Shown here: positions 34,343 to 43,918 of the stretch, in pieces
How positions within the stretch are numbered: the first letter of the stretch is position 1
Layout: every line of letters begins with the position of its first letter
Position numbers and translations under genes: made by a program
The notes under the pieces: model-generated
What the model was told of the DNA's origin: nothing
What the model saw: the letters and a program-made list of their open reading frames with translations, nothing else
The model's database searches: none
Source: Cyanobium gracile_A
GTDB lineage: Bacteria > Cyanobacteriota > Cyanobacteriia > PCC-6307 > Cyanobiaceae
DNA: 64,000 bases
Assembly (NCBI RefSeq): GCF_034931305.1
Contig: NZ_JAYGHY010000006.1
Coordinates: 31,359-95,358 of the forward strand
Reading direction: 5' to 3'

Positions 34343-34920
34343 TGTTTCAACTTCTATATGGCATTCTGCTTGTGCCAGTAGCGACCGCTCAGGCTCTTGA
34401 AGCCCGGGAATGGTGAACTTTATGGAATAGGTTCATGCTGGCCTTGGTTGCTTGACATCGCTAAGCTGAAAACTTCAATGATGTTAGATAGCGCTGGATA
34501 ATGACTGGTAATAGAATGGAATTCGCGACTCCGTCGGTATCCACTCAACTTGTTATTGGGCAGTTTCCGTGAACCACTCCCAGCGTCCATTCCTTTTCGT
34601 GAACCAGCGACCACTGGTTGGATGGTTGCATCGAAGGCCCACCAGCGCAGTGCGTGTTGTCGACAGTCCGATGACGTTACCCGCGGCTAGCGGATCCGTG
34701 ACCCATATGTTCTATACGCTACAAACCCCTAGTGAGGCCGTTATGAAACAGAAGGGTTGCTCTGCTTCGTGAAACCTGAAATGCATCGATCCCGCACGCC
34801 CTCTTCGCACCCGTATCCGTATACTCAACTCACCAGTCTCCGGTGTCACGTCAACGCCCCCTGTGCCTTCTTCCCCCAGCGATCGCAACCGGCAACACCC
34901 CTCACCCAGGCCTGTTCACC
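34343..34920. other. 578-bp stretch without a convincing gene
   Basis: Lower GC than the core genes. Short frames on both strands (e.g. plus 34569-34772, minus 34420-34614) have no recognisable domain. A HIP1 octamer GCGATCGC lies at 34878-34885 near the end of the following protease gene. GTTAGAT at 34483 on the plus strand resembles an attC core but has no partner. Confidence 0.4.
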
Positions 34921-37362
34921 TCACGTCTCCAGCAGCATCTTGGAAAGATTCGGCAGGCCCGCTCCCTGGTGGTAGCGGTCGCGCTTGAGATCCGTGCAGT
35001 GGTTCAGCAGGATCTGCTTCACCCGGTCGGGATAACCGATGAACTCGGTGCGCACCGACAGGAACGCGGCCAGCAGGCCGGAGATGTGGGGGGCCGCCAT
35101 GCTCGTGCCGGACAGGGCGACATACAGCCCATCGACGCTTTCCCCCTTGCCGCGCGTGTGGGTGCGTTTGGGATCGCTGCTGCTGCGGCACGAGCGGATT
35201 TGCTCCCCTGGGCCCACCACATCGGGCTTCAGGCGCCCATCGGCGGTGGGACCTCGCGAGGAGAAATAGGAGGTGCCGTAGCGGTAGGGCAGGGTGGGGT
35301 GCACCGAGCCCACGGCGATCGCCTCCTCCAGGTTGGCGGGATCGCCGATCGAGAGGTCGAAGGAACGGGTGGCGTTGAAGCCGTCCACCACGATGTCGCC
35401 GCTGCCCTCGTTGCCCGCCGCCAGCACCACCAGCACCCCCTGGCGCACCAGCCGCAGCAGGGAGGCGCACAGCGGTGAATCGCCGCAGCCGAAGCTGGCC
35501 GGATCGAAAGCGCCCCCCAGGCTCAGGTTCACCCCCTGGATCGCCAGACGTCGCCCATCCTGGTTCTGTTTCCAGATGTGGTCGATCGCCTTGATGATCC
35601 AGGCGTCGTAGCCGCTGCCGTTGTCGGCGAGCACCTTGTAGGTCACCAGCCGGGCCTTGGGGGCCATGGCCAGCATGTCCGGCCCCCCGTCGCCCCCCAC
35701 CGCCTGCAGCCCGCCGGCGATGATGCCGGCCACATGGGTGCCATGGCCGTTGGCGTCGTTGCCACTGCCCGGCTGCACCGGCCCCCTTGCGGTGCAGTCC
35801 CATTCGGCGGCGATCGTGCCCTCAGGGGCAAAGGCGGGGTTGTGGAAGTGGGGATGGCGGTTGTCGATGCCCGTGTCCAGCACCGCCCAGGTGATGCCCT
35901 GGCCGCAGGCGTTGTAGCCCAGCTGGGCGGTGCGGGCCTGCACGGTGTGGATCGACTCCTTGATCAGCGCTTTTTTCTTGCTGTTGCTGAACATCCGGTA
36001 CACCGCCGGTGAGGCGGCGCCGTATTGCTGGCTCAGCGCGGCCGCCAGGGTTTCCACCTCGGCGCGGGTCAGGTTCACCGACACGTAGCGGTCGAGCTGG
36101 TCCTCCAGAAACACCGTCTCAGCCGTGATCGGATCCTGCAGCACATTCTTCTCGATCCAGGCCAGCACTTTCTTTCGGGCCCCCTGTAGCGAATCGCCCC
36201 CTTCCCCGGCAGCGGATGCCCCTGAGCTGCTTCCGGTCGGCTGGGTGCGCTCCAGCAGTTCGATCAGCACCGGCACCCGCACCATGGCGTCCGCATCCAG
36301 GGAATCGGCCAGATTGCGCGCCACCGTCATCGGGCTCACCGGCTGGAAACGGGAGCGTTCCAGCGCCGCCATCACCGTGTCCTGGGTCGACTGACGCGAC
36401 AGATAGCGGCTGGCGGAGTGGGCCTTGCTGGGCGGCCAGACGACCCCCTGCACCCGTTCATCCAGCACCGGTGGTTTGCCGCTGGCGCTGTATTCGTCGG
36501 CCAGGGTCTGATCCAGGCAGACGATGTCGCCGTCCTGGGCGATGTTCACCCAGCGCTTGACCCCGGGTGGAATCGGCAACGTCTTGCCGTGCCATTGGTG
36601 CAGCACGTCGGTCACCTGGGGCAGCCCCAGGGGGGAGCCGATCGTGAGGAACAGGTCCACCTCCAGCGCAGCGCCCAGTTCCATCAGCGCCTGATACGTG
36701 ACCATGCTCCCCTGGCTGTGGCCGATCACCACGAAGGGCCCTCCGCCCGTGGTCACCCGGTCCTTCACCGTCTGCACCATGCGTGTGCGCTTGGTCTTGT
36801 TGAACAGGAAATCGTTCACATCCGCCAGGAACGCCTGGGTGAACAGGGCCGTCACCGGGCTCCACAGCCCCTTGACCTCCATCGATTTCGTCGCGGCCCC
36901 TCCCATCGGAGCTCCCCGCTGGGCCGCCGTCTGGGCGGCCTCCTCCAGTTGCTTCGTCACGGCGGCCACGAAGGCCGCTGATTCCTCCCGGTCGTCGCTG
37001 TCCCGGATCGAGGCGGCCAGCAGCGCCTCCGCCCCCACCTGCAGCGTCGCCCGGTCGTCGCCGATGGCCCGGGTGGAGACGCCCGCCGTCTCCGGGTAGC
37101 GCTCCCGGTCGACCCAGTAGGCCATGCGGGTGCGCTCCCCCTGGTCGGCGCCGAACAGGGCCCGGTCCCACTCCGAGCGCAGCACCCCCTCCGGGGGCAT
37201 GTTGGAGATCCCGTGGCAGTAGATCACGGTGCGGGCCTGCCCCCGCAGGGCCGGCGTGCCGGCAGCGGAGGCTTTCTTCGGGGCGGTCATGGCGTCACCG
37301 AGGCAAACAGATCCGATGACCAGCCATAGCCACAGCGGCCGCTGGCTCCCTGCTGGTGTCAT
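34921..37362 (-). CDS. Alpha/beta hydrolase fused to subtilisin-like (S8) serine protease
   Basis: 813 residues with an N-terminal signal/anchor (about 9-27). Residues about 43-330 form a lipase-like alpha/beta hydrolase: VIYCHGISNMPP (oxyanion region), nucleophile motif VVIGHSQGS (Ser216), IGSPLGLPQ, and probable acid and His in QDGDIV and KAHSAS. Residues about 420-480 may be a propeptide-like spacer. The S8 domain (about 485-800) has the full triad: AVLDTGID (Asp497), NGHGTH (His540) and SGTSMAAPH (Ser754), plus oxyanion Asn651 in AAGNEG. Two serine-hydrolase active sites in one exported polypeptide is unusual. It is divergent from the deacetylase gene with about 40 bp between starts. Confidence 0.87.
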   Translation of the reverse strand: MTPAGSQRPLWLWLVIGSVCLGDAMTAPKKASAAGTPALRGQARTVIYCHGISNMPPEGVLRSEWDRALFGADQGERTRMAYWVDRERYPETAGVSTRAIGDDRATLQVGAEALLAASIRDSDDREESAAFVAAVTKQLEEAAQTAAQRGAPMGGAATKSMEVKGLWSPVTALFTQAFLADVNDFLFNKTKRTRMVQTVKDRVTTGGGPFVVIGHSQGSMVTYQALMELGAALEVDLFLTIGSPLGLPQVTDVLHQWHGKTLPIPPGVKRWVNIAQDGDIVCLDQTLADEYSASGKPPVLDERVQGVVWPPSKAHSASRYLSRQSTQDTVMAALERSRFQPVSPMTVARNLADSLDADAMVRVPVLIELLERTQPTGSSSGASAAGEGGDSLQGARKKVLAWIEKNVLQDPITAETVFLEDQLDRYVSVNLTRAEVETLAAALSQQYGAASPAVYRMFSNSKKKALIKESIHTVQARTAQLGYNACGQGITWAVLDTGIDNRHPHFHNPAFAPEGTIAAEWDCTARGPVQPGSGNDANGHGTHVAGIIAGGLQAVGGDGGPDMLAMAPKARLVTYKVLADNGSGYDAWIIKAIDHIWKQNQDGRRLAIQGVNLSLGGAFDPASFGCGDSPLCASLLRLVRQGVLVVLAAGNEGSGDIVVDGFNATRSFDLSIGDPANLEEAIAVGSVHPTLPYRYGTSYFSSRGPTADGRLKPDVVGPGEQIRSCRSSSDPKRTHTRGKGESVDGLYVALSGTSMAAPHISGLLAAFLSVRTEFIGYPDRVKQILLNHCTDLKRDRYHQGAGLPNLSKMLLET

Positions 37363-37403
37363 CGTTCTTCAGCCTTCCGGCGACGTTCCGCCCGGCCTTG
37401 CCC

Positions 37404-38129
37404 ATGTCCCTGCTGCTCACCCTCCTGGCCCTGGTCCTGCTGCTGGATCTGGTGGTGTTGGTGGTGCTGCTGCCCTCGCTGCTGATCCGTGGCCTGTTGG
37501 CGCCCCTGTTCCCCGGTGTGGTCTTCTGCGGCCGGGGCCGCCAGATGCGTTTGGCCCTCACCATCGACGACGGCCCCAGCGGCCCCGGCTCGGAGGGCCT
37601 GCTGGCCCTGCTGCGGGAGCTGGAGCTGCCGGCCACCTTCTTCCTGATCGGCTCCCATCTGGAGCGCGACCACCGCTTCCCTCGCCGCGCCCTGCAGCAG
37701 GGCCACGACCTAGGCAACCATCTCTGGTGCGATCAGCGTTCCGCTGCCCTGGCGCCGGCCGCCTTCCAGCAGCAGCTCCTCAACACCGAGCGGGCGATCA
37801 CCCGGGCCGCCGCCCCCGCCCAGCTGCACTGGCGCTGGTTCCGCCCCGGTGGCGGCTGGTTCCACCAGGCCATGCGCGATGGTGTCGCGGCCCGTTCCTA
37901 CCGGCTGGTGCTGGGTTCGATCTTCCCCTGGGACACCTTGCGGCCGCCCCTGTGGTTCGTGCGCCTGTTCGTGCGCCTCAATGCCCACCCCGGCGGCATC
38001 CTGGTGCTCCACGACACCCCGGCCCTCAGCGGCCGCACCCTGGAGATCCTTCGCCTGATCGTGCCCGACCTGCGCCGCCGCGGCTACCGCTTCGTGCCGC
38101 TGGCGGAACTGCTGGATCCTGCCTGCTGA
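37404..38129 (+). CDS. Polysaccharide deacetylase-family membrane protein
   Basis: 241 residues. An N-terminal membrane anchor (about 2-35) precedes an NodB-type domain: LTIDDGPSGPGS (motif 1 with the Asp pair), LGNHLWCDQ (motif 2, where the usual HxxxH second His is Asp), WFRPGGGWF (motif 3, RxPxG) and ILVLHDT (motif 5). The enzyme would remove acetyl groups from an envelope polysaccharide or peptidoglycan; the altered metal site makes activity less certain. ATG 37404 starts the anchor. Confidence 0.82.
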   Translation: MSLLLTLLALVLLLDLVVLVVLLPSLLIRGLLAPLFPGVVFCGRGRQMRLALTIDDGPSGPGSEGLLALLRELELPATFFLIGSHLERDHRFPRRALQQGHDLGNHLWCDQRSAALAPAAFQQQLLNTERAITRAAAPAQLHWRWFRPGGGWFHQAMRDGVAARSYRLVLGSIFPWDTLRPPLWFVRLFVRLNAHPGGILVLHDTPALSGRTLEILRLIVPDLRRRGYRFVPLAELLDPAC

Positions 38130-38186
38130 TCCCGCCTCCAGCGTTGGGCGTGGGGCCTACGATCCGGGCCGTCCGCCCCCTGGGGA

Positions 38187-39215
38187 ATGCGCTTCAGCAG
38201 CCTGCTCACCCGGATCGGCGCCGTCCAGGACGGCAGCCCCCGGCACCTGGCGGGGGATCCAGAGATCTCGGGCGCCGAAGCGCTGGATCGTGCCGGCCCC
38301 GGCCAGCTGGCCTTCCTCGAACCCGGCAACGCCCTGGCCGCCGCCCTCTCCGCCAGCGGCGCCGCCGCCCTGCTGCTGCCCCTCGACGAAGAAATCCAGC
38401 AGCTGGCCAGCGAGCGCGGCCTGGCCTGGGTGGCGCTCGCCAACCCCCGGCTCGGCTTCGCCGAAGCCCTCGCCGCCCTGCATCCCCCCACCCCGAAGCC
38501 CCCGGGGATCCACCCCAGCGCCGTCGTCGACCCCAGTGCGGCTGTGGCCGCCGATGTCCATGTGGGCGCCCATGGGGTGATCGGGGCCGGCAGCGTCGTG
38601 GCCGCCGGCTGCGTGCTCCATCCCGGTGTCGTTCTGTACGAGGACGTGCAGCTCGCCGAGGGCTGCGAGATCCATGCCAATGCCGTGCTCCATCCCGGCA
38701 GCCGCCTCGGGGCGGGCTGCGTGGTCCAGTCCCAGGCGGTGATCGGCGCCGAGGGTTTCGGCTTCGTGCCCACCGCTTCGGGGTGGGTGAAGATGCCCCA
38801 GACCGGCCGGGTGGTGCTCGAGGACGGCGTCGAGGTGGGTTGCGGCTCCACCATCGATCGCCCCAGCGTGGGCGAAACCCGCATCGGCGCCGGCACCAAG
38901 ATCGACAACCTCGTGCACGTCGGCCATGGCGTCGTCACAGGCAAAGGCTGTGCCCTGGCCGCCCAGGTGGGCATCGCCGGCGGTGCCGTGCTCGGCAACG
39001 GCGTGATCCTCGCCGGCCAGGTGGGAGTGGCCAACCGGGCCGTGATCGGCGATCGGGCCATCGCCTCCTCCAAGTCCGGCATCCACGGTGAGATCGCCGC
39101 CGGGGAGGTGGTCAGCGGCTATCCCGCCATCCCCAACCGGCTCTGGCTGCGCTGCTCCGCTGTCTTCAACAAGCTGCCCGAGATGGCCCGCACCCTGCGG
39201 CAGCTGCGGAAGTAG
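38187..39215 (+). CDS. lpxD: UDP-3-O-acylglucosamine N-acyltransferase
   Basis: 342 residues, full length. Adds the N-linked acyl chain in lipid A synthesis. The N-terminal uridine-binding domain (LAFLEPGNALAAAL) is followed by the left-handed beta-helix of hexapeptide repeats (about 105-290; HPSAVVDPSAAVAADVHVGA onward). The catalytic-His region IGAEGFGFVP and KIDNLVHVGHGVVTGKGC are intact, with a C-terminal helix (YPAIPNRLWLR). Followed 28 bp later by leuB. Confidence 0.93.
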   Translation: MRFSSLLTRIGAVQDGSPRHLAGDPEISGAEALDRAGPGQLAFLEPGNALAAALSASGAAALLLPLDEEIQQLASERGLAWVALANPRLGFAEALAALHPPTPKPPGIHPSAVVDPSAAVAADVHVGAHGVIGAGSVVAAGCVLHPGVVLYEDVQLAEGCEIHANAVLHPGSRLGAGCVVQSQAVIGAEGFGFVPTASGWVKMPQTGRVVLEDGVEVGCGSTIDRPSVGETRIGAGTKIDNLVHVGHGVVTGKGCALAAQVGIAGGAVLGNGVILAGQVGVANRAVIGDRAIASSKSGIHGEIAAGEVVSGYPAIPNRLWLRCSAVFNKLPEMARTLRQLRK

Positions 39216-39243
39216 CCTCGCCTGCTGAGCGGCTCCCCTCGCG

Positions 39244-40326
<1,083 letters not shown>

Positions 40327-40406
40327 AGTCTCCCGTCAGGTAACGGCTGCGGGGGGTGCGGTCCGGCGACCTGCCAAACTCACACCCTCTGAACCCCCCT
40401 GCGTCG

Positions 40407-41309
40407 ATGTCGAAGCGTCACCCGGTCGTGGCTGTCACCGGTTCCTCGGGAGCGGGCACCAGCACCGTCAAACGGGCCTTCGAGCACATCTTCTCCCGCG
40501 AGGGCATCATCCCGGCAGTGGTGGAAGGCGACAGCTTCCACCGCTTCGAGCGTGGCCCGATGAAGCAGGCGATGGCCGAGGCCCAGTCCCGCGGCGAGAA
40601 CTTCTCCCACTTCGGCCCCGAGGCCAACATCTTCGACAAGCTCGAAGACCTGTTCCGCACCTACAGCGAAACCGGCAGCGGCGACCGCCGCTACTACCTC
40701 CACTCCGTGGAGGAAGCCGCTGAGCACAACGCCCGCCTCGGCACCAGCCTGGAGCCCGGCCAGTTCACCCCCTGGGAACCCATCCCCTCCGGCACCCAGC
40801 TCCTCTTCTATGAAGGCCTGCACGGCGGCGTGGTGGGCGATGGCTATGACGTGGCCTCGATGGTGGATCTGCTGATCGGTGTGGTGCCGATCGCCAACCT
40901 GGAGTGGATCCAGAAGATCTCCCGCGACAACGCCGAGCGTGGCTATTCGGCCGAAGCGATCGTCGACACGATCCTGCGCCGCATGCCCGACTACATCAAC
41001 CATATCTGCCCCCAGTTCAGCCTCACCGACATCAACTTCCAGCGGGTGCCCACGGTGGACACCTCCAACCCGTTCATCTGCCGCAACATCCCCACCCCTG
41101 ACGAGAGCTTCGTCATCATTCATTTCCGCAAGGGCGCTCGGGAGAAGTGGGGCATCGACTTCTCCTACCTGCTGCGCATGATCAACGGTTCCTTCATGTC
41201 CAGCCCCACCAGCATCGTGGTGAACGGCGGCAAGATGGGCTTCGCGATGGAGATCATCCTCACTCCGATCATCCACAAGATGATCGAGGAGCAGAAGAAA
41301 CTCAGCTGA
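40407..41309 (+). CDS. prk: Phosphoribulokinase, class I (proteobacterial type)
   Basis: 300 residues. Makes ribulose-1,5-bisphosphate from Ru5P and ATP in the Calvin cycle. The P-loop is VTGSSGAGTSTVKRAF (about 10-25), followed by VEGDSFHRFER, FYEGLHGGVV, NLEWIQKISRDNAERGYSAE, and PQFSLTDINFQRVPTVDTSN. This is the octameric class I enzyme known from Rhodobacter, not the class II plant/cyanobacterial enzyme (about 330 residues with redox Cys near the P-loop). Whether a class II prk also exists in this genome cannot be seen. ATG 40407 from the family start. Confidence 0.93.
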   Translation: MSKRHPVVAVTGSSGAGTSTVKRAFEHIFSREGIIPAVVEGDSFHRFERGPMKQAMAEAQSRGENFSHFGPEANIFDKLEDLFRTYSETGSGDRRYYLHSVEEAAEHNARLGTSLEPGQFTPWEPIPSGTQLLFYEGLHGGVVGDGYDVASMVDLLIGVVPIANLEWIQKISRDNAERGYSAEAIVDTILRRMPDYINHICPQFSLTDINFQRVPTVDTSNPFICRNIPTPDESFVIIHFRKGAREKWGIDFSYLLRMINGSFMSSPTSIVVNGGKMGFAMEIILTPIIHKMIEEQKKLS

Positions 41310-41361
41310 AGATCAGTCTCTTGATCTTCCTTTCGGCCCTAAGATCACCCGAAAGGAATCG

Positions 41362-41724
41362 GTGAATCCCATCACCGCCCAGCCCCCCACCATCACCCCG
41401 TCCGGATCCGGAAGTCCCTCCTTCCAGATCCGCGGCGGGGAGTCCTCGGCAACCCCGTCCCAGGGTTCCCTGCGCCTCGATCGCATCAACAGCGCCGAGC
41501 TGCTGCGCCATGGGCGCCGCGTCTATTTCCGTTTCCTGGAGTCCTGCCCCACCGCTCCTGAGCCGCTGGGTGTGGTGCTTCTCGGCGCCGGCCCCCAGGG
41601 AAGGGTGGTGTTTGAGGCGCCGATCCTCCTGCCGGATGAGCAGTTCGTGCCGATGGACCTGCTGCGTCCCCGCTCGGCCCGGGGCCGCAGCCCCCGTGGG
41701 GGAACCAGCCGCCCATTGCCATGA
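41362..41724 (+). CDS. Small hypothetical protein upstream of pilD
   Basis: 120 residues from GTG 41362. A Ser/Pro/Gly-rich first third is followed by a compact part (LRLDRINSAELLRHGRRVYF, GVVLLGAGPQGRVVFEAPIL, DEQFVPMDLLRP). No family recognised. It ends in an ATGA overlap with the prepilin peptidase gene. Confidence 0.65.
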   Translation: MNPITAQPPTITPSGSGSPSFQIRGGESSATPSQGSLRLDRINSAELLRHGRRVYFRFLESCPTAPEPLGVVLLGAGPQGRVVFEAPILLPDEQFVPMDLLRPRSARGRSPRGGTSRPLP

Positions 41725-42572
41725 CCCCCGCCCCTCTGCTCCCGTCCGCTCTGCCGCTGTTCCTGCTGGCCCCCTTCGTGGCCCTGGCCGGCGCCTGCAT
41801 CGGCAGCTTCCTGAACGTGGTGGTGTGGCGGTTGCCGCGGGAGGAGTCGCTGGTGTTCCCCGGCAGCCATTGCCCCCGCTGTGGCACCTCCCTGGCCTGG
41901 TTTGAGAACCTGCCCCTGCTCAGCTGGCTGCTGCTGCGTGGCCGCTGCCGCCACTGCCACGCCGCCATTGCCATCCGTTACCCCCTGGTGGAGCTGCTCA
42001 CCGCCGGCCTCTGGGTGGCGATGCTTTTCGCCCGTCCCGCTGCCATGGGGCCCGATCCAAGCCCCTGGCTGCTGCTGGTGGCCGGTTGGTTGCTGGTCAG
42101 CTGGCTGCTGCCCCTGGCCCTGATCGACCTCGACAGCCTGTGGCTGCCCGAACCCCTCTGCCGCTGGGGGGTGCTGCTCGGCCTGGCGGTCACCGCCGCC
42201 GTCGGCTTCCAGCAGGGGGCCGTGGTCGGCCGCACCCTGCTGTTCTCCCACCTGCTGGCCGTGGCCGCCGGCCTGCTGGGCTTCGAGGCCCTCAGTGCCC
42301 TGGCCGAGAAAGCCATGGGCCGGCCGGCCCTGGGGCTGGGGGACGCCAAGCTGGCCGCCCTGATGGGGGCCTGGCTCGGACCGCTGGGCCTGGGCCTGGC
42401 CGTCAGCCTGTCTGTTCTCGGTGGCGCCATCATCGGCAGCCTGGCCCGCCTCACCGGTCGGCTCGGCCGCCAGCAGCCCTTCCCCTTCGGCCCCTTTCTC
42501 GCCGCCGGTGCCCTGGCCGTCTGGATCGGTGGCGACGCCCCCTGGCTGCGTCTGTGGGGCCTGGGTCTTTAA
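41721..42572 (+). CDS. pilD: Prepilin peptidase (A24 family)
   Basis: 283 residues. N-terminal GSFLNVVVWRLPREESLVFP and the zinc-binding tetracysteine block CPRCGTSLAWFENLPLLSWL...CRHCHAAI (about 53-80) with RYPLVELL, then six or more membrane helices. The catalytic Asps are in ALIDLDSLWLP and GLGDAKLAALMGAWLG (GxGD motif). It cleaves and N-methylates type IV prepilins and should process the pilin pair at 14190-15334. Confidence 0.93.
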   Translation: MTPAPLLPSALPLFLLAPFVALAGACIGSFLNVVVWRLPREESLVFPGSHCPRCGTSLAWFENLPLLSWLLLRGRCRHCHAAIAIRYPLVELLTAGLWVAMLFARPAAMGPDPSPWLLLVAGWLLVSWLLPLALIDLDSLWLPEPLCRWGVLLGLAVTAAVGFQQGAVVGRTLLFSHLLAVAAGLLGFEALSALAEKAMGRPALGLGDAKLAALMGAWLGPLGLGLAVSLSVLGGAIIGSLARLTGRLGRQQPFPFGPFLAAGALAVWIGGDAPWLRLWGLGL

Positions 42573-42608
42573 TGACTGGTCAGCCGTCACCCTTGCTTCC
42601 GTCGCCCC

Positions 42609-43499
42609 ATGTCCCTGTTCGACTGGTTCGCCGATCGCCGCAAGAACGCCCCGGCCGTGCGGGCCAGCAAGGGGCCTGAAGCCGACGAGGGGGATGGCCT
42701 CTGGAGCAAGTGCGCCGAATGTGGCCTGGTGGTCTACCGCAAGGATCTGATCGCCAATGCCAGCGTCTGCAAGGGCTGCGGCCACCATCACCGCATCGAC
42801 AGCAGTGAGCGCATCCGTCTGATCGCCGATGAGGGCAGCTTCGAGCCGATCGATGCCGATCTGGCTCCCACCGATCCGCTCGCCTTCAAGGACCGCCGCA
42901 GCTACGCCGACCGGCTGCGGGACACCCAGCGGGCCACGGGCCTGCGTGATGCGGTGGTCACCGGCCTCTGCCGCCTGGAGGGCATGCCCCTGGCCCTGGG
43001 GGTGATGGACTTCCGTTTCATGGGCGGCTCGATGGGCTCGGTGGTGGGCGAGAAGCTCACCCGACTCGTCGAGCTGGCCACCGCCCGCCGCTATCCATTG
43101 CTGATCGTCTGCGCCTCCGGCGGCGCCCGCATGCAGGAGGGGATGCTCAGCCTGATGCAGATGGCCAAGATCTCCGGTGCCCTGCAGCGCCACCGCAGCG
43201 CCGAGCTGCTCTACCTGCCCCTGCTCACCCACCCCACCACCGGTGGGGTCACGGCCAGCTTCGCCATGCTCGGCGATCTGATCCTGGCCGAGCCGAAGGC
43301 GATGATCGCCTTCGCCGGCAGGCGTGTGATCGAGCAGACCCTGGGCGAAAAGCTGCCCGAGGGTTTCCAGACCGCCGAGTACCTCCAGGACCACGGCTTC
43401 GTGGACACGATCGTGCCGCGGCCTGAGTTGCGCGGCACCCTGGCCACCCTGCTGCGCCTGCACGGCAGCGTGCGCACACCCCTGTCGGTCGCACCATGA
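42609..43499 (+). CDS. accD: Acetyl-CoA carboxylase carboxyltransferase beta subunit
   Basis: 296 residues. With AccA it moves the carboxyl from biotin to acetyl-CoA for fatty acid synthesis. The N-terminal zinc ribbon is CAECGLVVYRKDLIANASVC-KGC (about 36-58, four Cys), then the crotonase-fold core FRFMGGSMGSVVGEKLTRLV, ASGGARMQEGMLSLMQMAKI, and HPTTGGVTASFAMLGDLILA. Complete. Overlaps the next gene by 4 bp. Confidence 0.97.
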   Translation: MSLFDWFADRRKNAPAVRASKGPEADEGDGLWSKCAECGLVVYRKDLIANASVCKGCGHHHRIDSSERIRLIADEGSFEPIDADLAPTDPLAFKDRRSYADRLRDTQRATGLRDAVVTGLCRLEGMPLALGVMDFRFMGGSMGSVVGEKLTRLVELATARRYPLLIVCASGGARMQEGMLSLMQMAKISGALQRHRSAELLYLPLLTHPTTGGVTASFAMLGDLILAEPKAMIAFAGRRVIEQTLGEKLPEGFQTAEYLQDHGFVDTIVPRPELRGTLATLLRLHGSVRTPLSVAP

Positions 43500-43918
43500 G
43501 AAGCGCTGCGGGCCGGCTGCTGGCTGCCCTGCTGGTCCTCGGCCTCTGGCTGGCCGCTCCCACCGCCGCCTGGGCCGGTCCGGTCGACTGGCAGGAGGTG
43601 GAGGCCAGCCCTGAGGGCAGGCAGTGGTGGGATTCCGGCAGCCTGCGCTTTGACCCTGAGGGTCACCTCTCGGTGCTCAGCCGCTTCCAGCCCGCCGCCG
43701 CCGACGATGCGGCCGAAGACGCTCGCCCCCCCGTTGGGCAGCTGTACGTGATGCAGCTCGATTGCGACGAGGAGCTCTACCGCGACACGGCCGTCAACGG
43801 CCTGCCCCGCTGGGGCGCCACCTGGCAAGCCGCCGCCGGCGACAACCTCACGATCCGGGTGCTGCACGCCGCCTGCACGGCCGCCCGCCTGTCCCAGGAG
43901 AGCGATGCAACGGCCTGA
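43496..43918 (+). CDS. Secreted hypothetical protein
   Basis: 140 residues with signal peptide (MRSAAGRLLAALLVLGLWLA, cleavage near AWA|G). The mature part, VDWQEVEASPEGRQWWDSGS then LRFDPEGHLSVLSRF and LYVMQLDCDEELYRDTAVNG, resembles a surface-adhesion-like DUF found in cyanobacteria and proteobacteria, without firm assignment. Two Cys could form a disulphide. Coupled by overlaps to accD and the next gene. Confidence 0.7.
   Translation: MRSAAGRLLAALLVLGLWLAAPTAAWAGPVDWQEVEASPEGRQWWDSGSLRFDPEGHLSVLSRFQPAAADDAAEDARPPVGQLYVMQLDCDEELYRDTAVNGLPRWGATWQAAAGDNLTIRVLHAACTAARLSQESDATA

Noticed and set aside
34483..34489. GTTAGAT on the plus strand as an attC core
   Set aside because: No partner core and no inverted arms within about 100 bp; opposite strand to the other candidate sites.
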